The notes under the pieces are model-generated. The model was not told the origin of the DNA. It ran no database searches and saw nothing but the letters and a program-made list of their open reading frames with translations. From Gammaproteobacteria bacterium (GTDB lineage: Bacteria; Pseudomonadota; Gammaproteobacteria; Steroidobacterales; Steroidobacteraceae), in NCBI GenBank assembly GCA_030037905.1, contig JASHPX010000353.1:1-37197 (forward strand): a DNA stretch of 37,197 nucleotides, read 5' to 3'. Below are positions 1 through 7,647 of the stretch, piece by piece (the first letter of the stretch is position 1; each line of letters opens with the position of its first letter). The position numbers were made by a program, and so were the translations under genes.

Positions 1-520
1 TATCGGTCTTGATCTTATCCACGCTCTGCCCGGTGTGCCTGGCGAGGATGCGGTTCAGGCGATCGCGCGTGATCAGCATCTCCTTCGCGTGAATTTCCAG
101 GTCGGCGGCCTGGCCCTGAAAACCGCCCAGCGGCTGGTGGATCATGATGCGTGCGTGTGGCAGGGCGTAGCGCTTGCCCTTGGTGCCGCCCGCCAGCAGA
201 ACCGCACCCATGCTGGCGGCCTGTCCAATGCAGATGGTGCTCACGTCGGGCTTGATGAACTGCATCGTGTCGTAGATGGCCAGCCCCGAGCTGACGACCC
301 CACCGGGAGAATTGATGTACAGCGCGATGTCCTTGTCGGGGTTTTCCGATTCGAGAAACAGCAGCTGTGCCACGACGACGTTGGCCATGAAATCGTCGAT
401 CTGGCCGACGATGAAGACCAGCCGTTCCTTCAGCAGGCGCGAATATATGTCGTATGAGCGCTCGCCCCGCGAGGTCTGCTCGACGACGATGGGTACCAGG
501 TTCAAGCCGCGTTCATTCAT
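1..520 (-). CDS. clpP: ATP-dependent Clp protease proteolytic subunit ClpP (3' part cut off by window edge)
   Basis: This is the serine protease subunit that stacks into a 14-mer and degrades substrates fed by ClpX or ClpA in the cytoplasm. The first 173 codons are present. The protein opens [19 protein letters not shown], then carries YINSPGG (oxyanion loop), the nucleophile elbow GQAASMG with Ser103, and MIHQP with His128. The catalytic Asp lies beyond the window edge. The ATG at 520 is the only start that gives the usual short N-terminus; ClpP proteins with a propeptide are some 10-15 residues longer, so no long propeptide is visible. The gene lies 24 bp downstream of tig on the same strand, the usual tig-clpP-clpX order. 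Nothing looks damaged. Confidence 0.97.
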   Translation of the reverse strand, partial: MNERGLNLVPIVVEQTSRGERSYDIYSRLLKERLVFIVGQIDDFMANVVVAQLLFLESENPDKDIALYINSPGGVVSSGLAIYDTMQFIKPDVSTICIGQAASMGAVLLAGGTKGKRYALPHARIMIHQPLGGFQGQAADLEIHAKEMLITRDRLNRILARHTGQSVDKIKTD

Positions 521-544
521 GGCTGTGCTCGTCCGAGTGTCCTG

Positions 545-1858
545 TCAGCCGGTTTGACCGGCAGTTTGACCAAATCCAGTCACCTCGCGAAAGCTGGATG
601 GCCGGTCCGTGATTTTAACCTGCGAGAGCATCCAATCGATCGCCTGATCCTCCAAAGCCGCCGACTCGAGCTGGTGCATCGCCTCGCGGCTTGCCAGGTA
701 CTGGCGCCGCGCCTCCTCGGGATGTCCCGTGGCGGCCGCTGCGGCCTCCAGGCGCTCCTCGACGCGCGTGCGATCAACCTTCAAGCCCTGCGAGCGCACG
801 ACTTCACCCAGCAGCAGCCCCAGGGCCACACGGCGCCGTGCAGCCGGCTCGAAGAAGTCGCGCCCCGGCAGCTGCGCGCTGTCGGTTGTCCCGAGGCGAC
901 GCAGCATCTGTGCCTGCAGCTCCCCGAGCTGCTCCTCGATCAGCGCGCGCGGCAGCTCCAGGGGATTGTCGCGATACAGGGCCTCGAGCAGCTGCTCGCG
1001 TAGCTTCCCGCGCACGGCCTCCGTCAGCTCCCGCTCCATATTCCGGCGTACTTCGGTCCGCAATGCCGCGAGACCGCCCTCGGTGATGCCGAACTTGCGC
1101 ACAAAATCATCATCCAGGGCCGGGAGGCTGCGCTCCTCGACCAGGGTTACCCTGAGCTCGAACTGCGCCTCCTTACCGGCGACGGCTTCGGCGCCGTAAT
1201 CCTGCGGAAAGTGCGCCTGCACCGTGCGCACCTCGCCGGCCGCCATGCCCACGAGGGCCTGGTCGAGCTCCGGGAGGATGTGGCGTGCTCCAACCACGAC
1301 CCGCACTCCGGTCCCGGTGCCACCCGGAAAAGCCACCCCGTCGATGCGGCCTTCGTGGTCGAGCGTCACGCGATCACCCGCGGCTGCGGCACGGGAAACG
1401 GCGGAGAAATTCGGTCGCTGGGCGCGCATGCTTTCGAGCATCGCATCCACATCCTGCTCCGAGACCGTCGCCGTGGCACGCTCGACCGTCAGCGCATCGA
1501 GCGGCTTGACGGTCACCTCGGGCATCACCTCGAACACGGCCGCGTAGCGCAGTTCGCTGCCGGGTTCCACCGCGATCGGCTCGATACGCGGACCGCCCGC
1601 GGGACGCAGCTTCTGCTGGTCGAGGGCTTCGGCGAACGTGCGCTGCATCAGGTCCGAGACTGCCTCGGCGTGCACCTGGCTGCCGAATTGCTGTTTCACA
1701 ACGGCATAGGGGATCTTACCGGGCCGAAAGCCGCGTATTCGGGCCGTTCGCGTCAACCGTTTGAGCCGCTGGTCGACCTCTCCGGCCACCTGCTCGCCCG
1801 GCACTGCCACCTCCAGCCGCCGCTCCAGGCCCTGGGTTTTTGTCACCGATACCTGCAT
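545..1858 (-). CDS. tig: Trigger factor (ribosome-associated chaperone and peptidyl-prolyl isomerase)
   Basis: The 437-residue product matches the family's usual length (E. coli about 432). Trigger factor docks at the ribosomal exit tunnel and shields nascent chains. The N-terminal ribosome-binding domain carries the signature GFRPGKIP near residue 50. The FKBP-type PPIase domain follows (around 150-240, with VTLDHEGRIDG), and the C-terminal helical chaperone arms end the protein. I chose the ATG at 1858 (MQVSVTKTQG), which matches the family N-terminus and has GGTGAGG a few bases upstream. An in-frame ATG pair at 1873/1870 would add five residues and place that ribosome-binding site inside the gene. 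It lies upstream of clpP and downstream of tRNA-Leu, which may be co-transcribed with it. Confidence 0.96.
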   Translation of the reverse strand: MQVSVTKTQGLERRLEVAVPGEQVAGEVDQRLKRLTRTARIRGFRPGKIPYAVVKQQFGSQVHAEAVSDLMQRTFAEALDQQKLRPAGGPRIEPIAVEPGSELRYAAVFEVMPEVTVKPLDALTVERATATVSEQDVDAMLESMRAQRPNFSAVSRAAAAGDRVTLDHEGRIDGVAFPGGTGTGVRVVVGARHILPELDQALVGMAAGEVRTVQAHFPQDYGAEAVAGKEAQFELRVTLVEERSLPALDDDFVRKFGITEGGLAALRTEVRRNMERELTEAVRGKLREQLLEALYRDNPLELPRALIEEQLGELQAQMLRRLGTTDSAQLPGRDFFEPAARRRVALGLLLGEVVRSQGLKVDRTRVEERLEAAAAATGHPEEARRQYLASREAMHQLESAALEDQAIDWMLSQVKITDRPSSFREVTGFGQTAGQTG

Positions 1859-1910
1859 TACCTCACCCATCATGCGAGAAGGCTACGCGAGAGCCGCAGA
1901 GCGGAAGCCT

Positions 1911-1994
1911 TGGTGCGAAAGGAGAGACTCGAACTCTCACGGGTTGCCCCACTGGCTCCTAAGGCCAGCGCGTCTACCATTCCGCCACTTTCGC
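1911..1994 (-). tRNA. tRNA-Leu (anticodon UAG)
   Basis: The 84-nt gene has acceptor GCGAAAG paired with CTTTCGC and an encoded CCA. The anticodon stem is CTGGC/GCCAG around loop CTTAGGA, so the anticodon is TAG. A short variable arm and a T-arm with GTTCGAGTC follow. The long variable region is normal for a class II tRNA. It lies 52 bp upstream of tig on the same strand. Confidence 0.95.
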
Positions 1995-2027
1995 CGGATC
2001 GGTGCGCCACCCCGGAAGACATCAAGG

Positions 2028-2033
2028 ATTATA
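2028..2033 (-). promoter_or_regulatory. -10 box of the tRNA-Leu promoter
   Basis: On the minus strand a perfect TATAAT lies 33 bp upstream of the mature tRNA-Leu 5' end. No good -35 box is found at 16-18 bp; the sequence there is GC-rich. It is a plausible sigma-70 promoter that would also serve tig if the two are co-transcribed. Confidence 0.5.
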
Positions 2034-2129
2034 AGCGAAGACTTCCGGCGCCCGGCCCGCCGAGAGCGCTATGCTGCAACGCAGTAACGAGACGAATCAC
2101 CGCCCAACGCCGCTCGAGGCACTCGGTTA

Positions 2130-2181
2130 CCATCGCGGTAACCGTAATCCATCGCAGTAACCGTAATCCATCGCTGTAACC
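2130..2181. repeat. 19-bp tandem repeat, 2.7 copies, with an overlapping palindrome
   Basis: The unit CCATCGCNGTAACCGTAAT is repeated at 2130-2148, 2149-2167 and partly 2168-2181, differing at one position (G, A or T). Just upstream, 2125-2143 forms a perfect 7-bp inverted repeat GGTTACC-ATCGC-GGTAACC. It lies between the tRNA-Leu promoter and the start of the gene at 2236. It could be slippage-derived or a cluster of regulator sites. Confidence 0.75.
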
Positions 2182-2235
2182 CCTACGTACCGCACGGCCC
2201 GTTGAGGCGCCCCCACCGCTGACCGCAGGCCCCCC

Positions 2236-2793
2236 ATGAATCACCGATTCCTGTATATCCTGCTACTGATTGCAGGTGCCCTGCTGGAGCTGAGCTGTAC
2301 TGCCGCCGGCAGGCAACCGCCAGCCGCCGCCGCCGCCGCTGTCCCCGCAGGCGCCAGCACCAGCACGGCCCCGGCGGGCACCGCCCCAGCAGCCGACGGC
2401 AGTACGACGTCATTGGGCGAAATTGGCCCAGGCGTTCAAGCTCCTCCTCCGGTAGCCGACGGCGCCTCCAGCGCCGCAATAGCGGCTGGTCACAACGGTA
2501 CGGCGACATCGAAGGCGGTGGCGCAGGCACAGGCGGCGCAGGCACAGCAGCAGCTCGCGGCGCAATGTTCGGACATACGTCAGCAGATACGCGGTGAACA
2601 GGTTACCGAGCGCGCCGCACCCAGTAAGAGCATCGACGAGGACATCGTCAATGCGACCATCGCCAAGGCCGATAAGCGCATCGACCAGCTGCAGCAACAG
2701 TACGAGCAGCTCGGCTGTCCTGATTCGCAGCTACCTGCGACGCATCAACGGGTACCGCAGCTGCCACCGGCCCCAGGCGCCTTGCACCCTTGA
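2236..2793 (+). CDS. Hypothetical secreted protein with C-terminal coiled coil
   Basis: I do not recognise this 185-residue protein. The first 25 residues look like a signal peptide: MNHRF, then a hydrophobic stretch LYILLLIAGALLEL. A Cys at 21 follows LELS, which is a poor lipobox because Glu sits at -3, so lipidation is doubtful. Residues 25-90 are low-complexity Ala/Pro/Ser. Residues 95-165 are Gln-rich and probably helical: AQAQAAQAQQQLAAQC, a CSDIRQQIRG segment, then DKRIDQLQQQYEQLGC. The two Cys in that part could pair in the periplasm. The tail is Pro-rich. Alanine-codon bias in the plus frame and the clean signal peptide favour this frame over antisense ORFs. Function unknown; likely an envelope protein. 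Confidence 0.6.
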   Translation: MNHRFLYILLLIAGALLELSCTAAGRQPPAAAAAAVPAGASTSTAPAGTAPAADGSTTSLGEIGPGVQAPPPVADGASSAAIAAGHNGTATSKAVAQAQAAQAQQQLAAQCSDIRQQIRGEQVTERAAPSKSIDEDIVNATIAKADKRIDQLQQQYEQLGCPDSQLPATHQRVPQLPPAPGALHP

Positions 2794-2797
2794 TCAC

Positions 2798-2827
2798 ATG
2801 CGCCTGGGCCACGTGCGCCTGGGCCAC
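2798..2827. repeat. 15-bp direct repeat, two copies
   Basis: The unit RTGCGCCTGGGCCAC occurs at 2798-2812 and 2813-2827, just after the stop of the preceding gene and before the end of the convergent DUF488 gene. The two copies differ only at the first base. Confidence 0.7.
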
Positions 2828-2844
2828 ATGTTTCGTGCGGGCTA

Positions 2845-3396
2845 TCAGGTCGCGTCGCGCGCCGGCAGCTCGCGTGGATAGATCAGCGTCCCCTCGGGCG
2901 TCAGCCGCGCGACCGGTGTGAGCTTCGCGGGCTCTGCGCGGTCATTTCCCATCAGGTGGTAGACCGTCTCGCCAGCGGCCAGCAGGTAGTCGGCAATGAT
3001 GCGCCGGTGACAGCGCCACCACACCGCTTCGGCGCACATGAGCGCGCAACGGCGCTCGTGTCCGAGCTCGCGCAGGCGCTGCAGTCCCTGCCGGAAGGCG
3101 GCGGTGGCGGCATAGTCGGCGAAGTTGCGGAAGCTGGCGTTGTCCCAAAAGTCGTTGACGGACGGGGGAGCCCCGCGCGGCCGCCCGCGCAGACCACCCA
3201 GCGAGGCCAGGTGCTCGTAGCCGATTCCGACCGCTGCGAGCGCCTGCGGCAGGCTATCGGCGTTGAACTGCGGATTGGTGCGCGAGCGCGGCACGGTACG
3301 CACGTCGAGCAGCAGCTGCACCTGCGCGCCCTGCAACATCGAGATCAACTCGGACAGTGTGCGCGTGGAATGCCCGACGGTGAAGAAGGTCGCCAT
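2845..3396 (-). CDS. DUF488 domain protein
   Basis: The 183-residue product begins MATFFTVGHSTRTLSE and shows the family's marks: LLLDVRTVPRSR near the N-terminus, YEHLASLGG, and the C-terminal signature MCAEAVWWRCHRRIIADYL with conserved Cys, Trp and His-Arg residues. DUF488 proteins are small cytoplasmic proteins of unknown biochemical role. The conserved Cys/Arg/His cluster suggests an active site but none is established. The reading frame continues upstream to 3540. I chose the ATG at 3396 because the family N-terminus (TVGHST) starts right there, and the upstream 48 residues resemble no member of the family. It converges on the gene at 2236 and diverges from the hipA relic. Confidence 0.88.
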   Translation of the reverse strand: MATFFTVGHSTRTLSELISMLQGAQVQLLLDVRTVPRSRTNPQFNADSLPQALAAVGIGYEHLASLGGLRGRPRGAPPSVNDFWDNASFRNFADYAATAAFRQGLQRLRELGHERRCALMCAEAVWWRCHRRIIADYLLAAGETVYHLMGNDRAEPAKLTPVARLTPEGTLIYPRELPARDAT

Positions 3397-3639
3397 TGCG
3401 GTAGTCGAAGATGTCCTGATGGCGTTGCATAACGCGCTTGGCGAAGGCATGTCAATGTGGCATGTCGGCGCAACGCCACCGGCCGGCGCTTCCACCACAT
3501 CGCGAGGCATGAGTGCCGCGATGGCATTGCTGTAAGTCATCCGCCGACTCGAGAATCCAAAGCAGTGGGCGTGCCGGCGGCGCTAGCATCTGCGGCGAAT
3601 GGCAGGCAGCAGTCCGCAGCTTCCCAGCAGCTGGAGGTC

Positions 3640-4680
3640 GTCATGGCGACTCCGCCCCCGACCGCTGGGGGCAAACTCTCATGAAGGGCCGCGAAGCCCT
3701 TGCCGCCAGAGATGAAGGCCGCAAGCCTCGGACGCTCCATGCATGGGACTTTCCTGGGCGTCGAGGATGTAAGCCGCCAGGGAGCGCTGCGTTATCGCCG
3801 CCCCGGGGAGAAGGCCTTCGTCGCGCACGACACCTTGGCCGTGCCGCCGGTCGCGGATCTCGAGGAGCTCGAGGTCGTGGCACGCGAGATCACCGCGAAG
3901 CGCATGGACGATCTCACAGCGCTGCGACGATGGCTGAAAGTCCTGGTGGCTCCTGGGGCGTCGCTCGGCGGTGCTCGTCCGAAGGCGAGCTTCATCCAAA
4001 CGAACGGAAGCCTGTGGATCGCGAAGTTTCCCGCACGCGATGACACCCGAGACGTCGGCGCCTGGGAATCGCTCGCGCAACAACTTGCCGCACGGGCAGG
4101 CATCGCGGTGGCGGCTTTCGAGCTGCGCCGCTTCGGCGGCGAGTACCGCACCTTCTGCGTGCAGCGCTTCGATCGTTCCGGTATCCGACGGCGCTTCTAT
4201 GCCTCCGCAATGGCAATGCTTCGAAAGGCTCAGAGCGAGGGGACCAGTTACCTCGAGCTCGCTGAGTTCCTGCACGCGCGCGGAGCCAAGGATCACATCG
4301 CTTCCGACCTCGAGCAGCTTTTCCGGCGAGTAACCTTTAACGTCGCAATCGGCAACCGCGACGATCACTTGAGAAACCACGGTTTTCTTCTCACCGCGAC
4401 AGGTTGGCGCCTCGCCCCCGCCTTCGATCTGAACCCGAACACGGACAGAGCCGACCACGTCCTGAACATCGATGAGTCTGACAACCGCCCGTGTCTTGCG
4501 ACCGTCATCGAGACTTCGGAATGGTATGTCGGGTCGAAGGACAGAGGTCGCACAATCGTCGAGGAAGTCCTGCACGAGACGCGGCAGTGGCGGCAGGCAG
4601 CGCAGGCACTCAGAATCGCGCGTGCCGATATCGAGCTGACCGCGACGGCGTTTTCAGAGTCGGACACCGTTCGTGACTAA
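3640..4680 (+). pseudogene. hipA-type toxin kinase, 5'-truncated and frameshifted
   Basis: HipA toxins are Ser/Thr kinases, usually paired with the antitoxin HipB, that phosphorylate a tRNA synthetase or another target. The frame at 3645-3752 reads GDSAPDRWGQTLMKGRE and ends RTLHAWDF. The next frame, open from a TTG at 3700 to 4680, continues with FLGVEDVSRQGALRYR. Removing one base near 3753 (TTTCCTGG) restores the family junction DF-LGVED, so this is a one-base insertion. The N-terminal 80-100 residues of the family are absent, and no HipB-like gene is seen upstream. The kinase core looks intact: GARPKASF, catalytic-loop NRDDHLRNHGFL, metal-site FDLNP. A 326-codon product from 3700 could in theory be made, but no ribosome-binding site is convincing. 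Confidence 0.8.
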
Positions 4681-4748
4681 CTAACTCAACCAACCGGCCG
4701 GTCGAGCGCGGAACGCTTGGTCGCAATCAACTGGAACCGTGGTCGCGA

Positions 4749-6281
4749 TCAGCCGGTAGGCGCCGGCGCGATTGCCTCCCCGGTCTTGGCGCAGTGTGCG
4801 AATAAGGTGACGTCCGTTTCGTCCGTAAACAGATCGACCGGGCGCCGCCCGAACTGCGACCGCCCAAACAGGGACCGAAGGTCCTCGGGGGTGCGATGGT
4901 GAGCCTTCCAGTCGAGCACGTGCTCCATCAGTTCGCGATCGGGACTGGTTGCGGCAAGATTGGTGATGATCACGCTGCCCCCGTCGACCAAGGCATCGAA
5001 AGTCCGATCCAGAAGCGACACCACCTGTTCGTCACCGAGATACTCGCAAAACCCCAGCGCATAGACCACGTGCTGCGGCAGTAGCAAGACGCCATCTCCC
5101 GCCGAGGGAACGGCATTATGCTGGATCAGGGTGACGCGCTCGGTCAGGCCCCTGCGTTCGGCACGGCGCGCGGTCGCCAAGAGCGCCTGGCTGTCGATGT
5201 CGACGCAACTTGCGCTGAGCGCCGCAGCCTCCGGCGACCCGCACAGGTCCAACAGTTCCGCCGCGACACCACTGGCAAGACTCGCCACCCTGACCGCTTG
5301 GCCTGGAGGCCATTGCCCGACCTCTTGCAGCAAGGTCTTCCGCATCAGGTCGCGACTGGCGCGGCGTGAACGGCAGATCGGGCGGTCGAGGAACCAGTGA
5401 TCGATCAGTGGACCGAGCCGGTCATCGCCGTCGGGCCGATTGGCGTATATGGCTGCGATCGTCTCATAGTCATCGGGAAAGCCGCGCGGCTTGGCGAAGC
5501 AGCGCGCCATGGTCGCGCTCAACATCATCGTGCGGAAGGTCTCGCGGAAGACATAGTCGCCGATCCCCGCCTCCAGCTGGGAGGAATCGCGGAACGCCAG
5601 CAAGTCGGTCCATCCCATCTCTACCAGCGGGTCGCTCGCGGTGAGCTGACTGAGCAGGCGCACGACCTGATCGCAGGTCGCCGCAACTCGGCCCGTCGCC
5701 TGCTCTTCGGAGAGCGTGCCGGCGCGTAATTCCTGCTTCACCGACAGCATGACGCCCTCGAATTCGCCCAGCCCGGTGCTCAGCTCGTGCGGAATCTGGC
5801 GTGCGCTGATGTTGCCGGTGCGCGCTACGCGGAACGGATTGACCTGCGCCACCTCCCCCGCTCCGGCCCGCGCCAGCCGTTGGGAGGTGATGCGCAGGCG
5901 TCGGATCAGCGTGATCGCGATCGAATGATAGAAGCGGACCGCGAAGCCCGGCTCGGAGGCCATCACCGACTGCAGGGCCTCACCCTCGATGACGTTGATG
6001 ACGGCATCGTCCTGTGTGACCACCGAGGCGCTGGCCGGCGAGTTCTCGACGAATCCCATCTCGCCGAAAATCTCGCCGGGGCCGAGCAGCGCGAGCGCAA
6101 TGCCGCGGCCGTTCTGTGCCTCCTCGACGCGCACCGTGCCGCTCTTGACGAAGTGCAGCGCGCGACGGTAGCCGCCTTCGGCCAGGATGACGTCGCCCCG
6201 CCGATAAGCGAGGGGCTTGGAGTGCTCATTCAGCAATGCCCAGTCCCGCGGAGTCAGCATAGGGAGCGTATCTTCTTTCAC
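4749..6281 (-). CDS. Cyclic-nucleotide-binding-like domain fused to a SAM-dependent methyltransferase
   Basis: This is a 510-residue two-domain protein. Residues about 10-140 are a CRP/CNBD beta-roll (RRGDVILAEGG, LHFVKSGTVRVEE, GPGEIFGEMGFVENSPASAS). Residues about 290-480 are a class I methyltransferase (VASLASGVAAELLDL as SAM motif I, CVDIDSQAL as the acidic motif, then VYALGFCEYL). The phosphate-binding loop has GE but lacks the Arg that contacts the cyclic phosphate in PKA or CAP, so cNMP binding is uncertain. Similar fusions are often annotated as 3-hydroxypalmitate methyl ester biosynthesis proteins; that label is only a similarity guess here. The GTG start at 6281 overlaps the stop of the upstream oxygenase (GTGA), with AGGAG before it. 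An in-frame ATG at 6260 is the alternative. The same frame stays open to 6890 but that part is antisense-like noise inside the oxygenase gene. Confidence 0.82.
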   Translation of the reverse strand: MKEDTLPMLTPRDWALLNEHSKPLAYRRGDVILAEGGYRRALHFVKSGTVRVEEAQNGRGIALALLGPGEIFGEMGFVENSPASASVVTQDDAVINVIEGEALQSVMASEPGFAVRFYHSIAITLIRRLRITSQRLARAGAGEVAQVNPFRVARTGNISARQIPHELSTGLGEFEGVMLSVKQELRAGTLSEEQATGRVAATCDQVVRLLSQLTASDPLVEMGWTDLLAFRDSSQLEAGIGDYVFRETFRTMMLSATMARCFAKPRGFPDDYETIAAIYANRPDGDDRLGPLIDHWFLDRPICRSRRASRDLMRKTLLQEVGQWPPGQAVRVASLASGVAAELLDLCGSPEAAALSASCVDIDSQALLATARRAERRGLTERVTLIQHNAVPSAGDGVLLLPQHVVYALGFCEYLGDEQVVSLLDRTFDALVDGGSVIITNLAATSPDRELMEHVLDWKAHHRTPEDLRSLFGRSQFGRRPVDLFTDETDVTLFAHCAKTGEAIAPAPTG

Positions 6282-7411
6282 CCTTGCCTCTCCTGCGCGG
6301 CTTGCTTGTCCAACTGGGTCGGCAGGCGAAACTCCGCCTGTGCACCTGCAAGGACCTGTTCGATCATCCGGTCCCAAATCCAGGCGCCAACCCTGGTCGC
6401 CCAGCCGCGCAGGCCGGGGATCACCCGCTGGGCGATGGCAGCGGAGGCGAAGAACGGGCGCATTGCCCCCACCGCCCAGGTCCAATGAGAGCGCGGATAA
6501 CCGAGCGCATCGGCCAGCTCGTTGCCGATGAGCTTGCGCGAGAGACCGTAGCAGACCGTCGCCGGCCACTGCGCCCCCTCGAGCTTGGGATGATAGGGCG
6601 CATTCATCAACGCAACGATCAGCGCTCGGGAATCGTCGTCGGGCAGACCTCCCGCATCGCGGATGAGCCCGCCGATGACGCGCGCTTCGTTGCGGGTCGA
6701 AATCAGCAGCTCGGAATCGATGCCGGCAAGGTAGCCGGAGTATCGCCACATGTGTAGCAGCGCTTCGGCGTCCGCATTGCTGATGCGGAAGCCGAATCGC
6801 TGCATACCCTCGATCAGGCCGGCGGAGAGCGCCGCGTTGGTGCCGGCCATGTAGAGTTGGTTGATGGGCTCGCCCCATTCCGGCTTCCACCGACCCGAAC
6901 GCCAGAGCAGGCGCCGCACCTGGGCATGCATCAGGCGCACCCTAACCGTGACCTTGAAGCCCTCGGCGAAGCGGCGCAAACCACCTGGACGGCTGGAGGC
7001 GAGCACGAAGCGGGCTGTCTCGGCCAAGCGGCGCGGCGCACGGCGCAGCAGATGGCTGGTGAACACCAGCGGCTTATTTCCGTCGGCGGAGCTGTACATG
7101 ATGGGCAGCGAAAACAGGTTGAGCACCGCGATACCCAGCGCCCCCGAACGAAGGAAAACGGCACCGCCGCGGTCGATGCGATCCCAATCGACCCAGAGTG
7201 GAATCGTGTCGAGCTGCTTGAACAGGTCGACCAGCGCCGCAGGCGGGTCGTCGATGGCCCCGATCCCGTGGTCCAGCGCGCTCTCCAGCATCCGGCGTCC
7301 ACTTCCGGCGGAACGCTCTGCGAAAGCAGCGGCAGCGGCATCCGCTAACGGGTCAACCGCATTCTGAAAGCGCGCAAAATTCCGATACTGTTCAGCGGCG
7401 ATCGGCGGCAT
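6278..7411 (-). CDS. MpaB/latex-clearing-protein-like oxygenase (DUF2236 family)
   Basis: The 377-residue product has the helical DUF2236 layout. Residues 70-100 hold IPLWVDWDRIDRGG, residues 100-115 a hydrophobic helix. The family hallmark VRLMHAQVRRLL (about 159-170) supplies the conserved His expected to contact haem, and MWRYSGYLAGID follows near 244. Known relatives are haem b proteins: MpaB cleaves a prenyl side chain in mycophenolic acid synthesis and Lcp cleaves rubber. The substrate here cannot be read from sequence. ATG at 7411 has GAGG upstream at a suitable distance. It ends in a GTGA overlap with the CNBD-methyltransferase, so the two are translationally coupled and probably act in one pathway. 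No N-terminal signal peptide is evident. Confidence 0.85.
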   Translation of the reverse strand: MPPIAAEQYRNFARFQNAVDPLADAAAAAFAERSAGSGRRMLESALDHGIGAIDDPPAALVDLFKQLDTIPLWVDWDRIDRGGAVFLRSGALGIAVLNLFSLPIMYSSADGNKPLVFTSHLLRRAPRRLAETARFVLASSRPGGLRRFAEGFKVTVRVRLMHAQVRRLLWRSGRWKPEWGEPINQLYMAGTNAALSAGLIEGMQRFGFRISNADAEALLHMWRYSGYLAGIDSELLISTRNEARVIGGLIRDAGGLPDDDSRALIVALMNAPYHPKLEGAQWPATVCYGLSRKLIGNELADALGYPRSHWTWAVGAMRPFFASAAIAQRVIPGLRGWATRVGAWIWDRMIEQVLAGAQAEFRLPTQLDKQAAQERQG

Positions 7412-7514
7412 GGACCGACCTCGGCTCGGACGTCATGCGAGAAGACGGGGACAACAAATGCTCGGCCAACGTCGGTTTCCCGGACGCCCGAAGGAATTTG
7501 ATCTTCTCGGTATG

Positions 7515-7526
7515 GACGTCGACGTC
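7515..7526. promoter_or_regulatory. Perfect 12-bp palindrome GACGTCGACGTC in a divergent intergenic region
   Basis: The 236-bp region 7412-7647 separates the divergent oxygenase operon and FMN reductase gene. The only striking element apart from the candidate -10 at 7631 is this palindrome, 103 bp upstream of the oxygenase start. It could be a repressor or activator operator shared by both sides; a chance palindrome in GC-rich DNA is also possible. Confidence 0.3.
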
Positions 7527-7630
7527 TCCCCGGGAGCAAAGATGTACTAAACGCTCCTGCCTTGCAAGAGTGTCCGTGCGCATGCACACCTGCTGAAGCC
7601 AAACCGATCGCTACGGCACTCGCTGGCGCA

Positions 7631-7639
7631 TGCTAGGAT
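7631..7639 (+). promoter_or_regulatory. Candidate extended -10 promoter of the FMN reductase gene
   Basis: TGCTAGGAT is an extended -10 element (TG-N-TAGGAT) eight bases upstream of the TTG start at 7648. If used, transcription would begin at or next to the start codon, giving a leaderless or nearly leaderless mRNA. No -35 match is seen, which an extended -10 does not need. Confidence 0.35.
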
Positions 7640-7647
7640 AACGTGCA

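Noticed and set aside
1211-2179. 322-codon plus-strand frame over tig and tRNA-Leu
   Set aside because: It runs antisense through tig and across the tRNA gene and has no recognisable domain.
3397-3640. Search for a hipB antitoxin or HipA N-terminus upstream of the hipA relic
   Set aside because: All three plus-strand frames were read and none shows a helix-turn-helix or the HipA N-terminal pattern.
6282-6890. Upstream extension of the CNBD-methyltransferase frame
   Set aside because: It lies wholly inside the oxygenase gene in another frame and is Arg/Ala/His-rich noise; the GTGA junction gives a better start.
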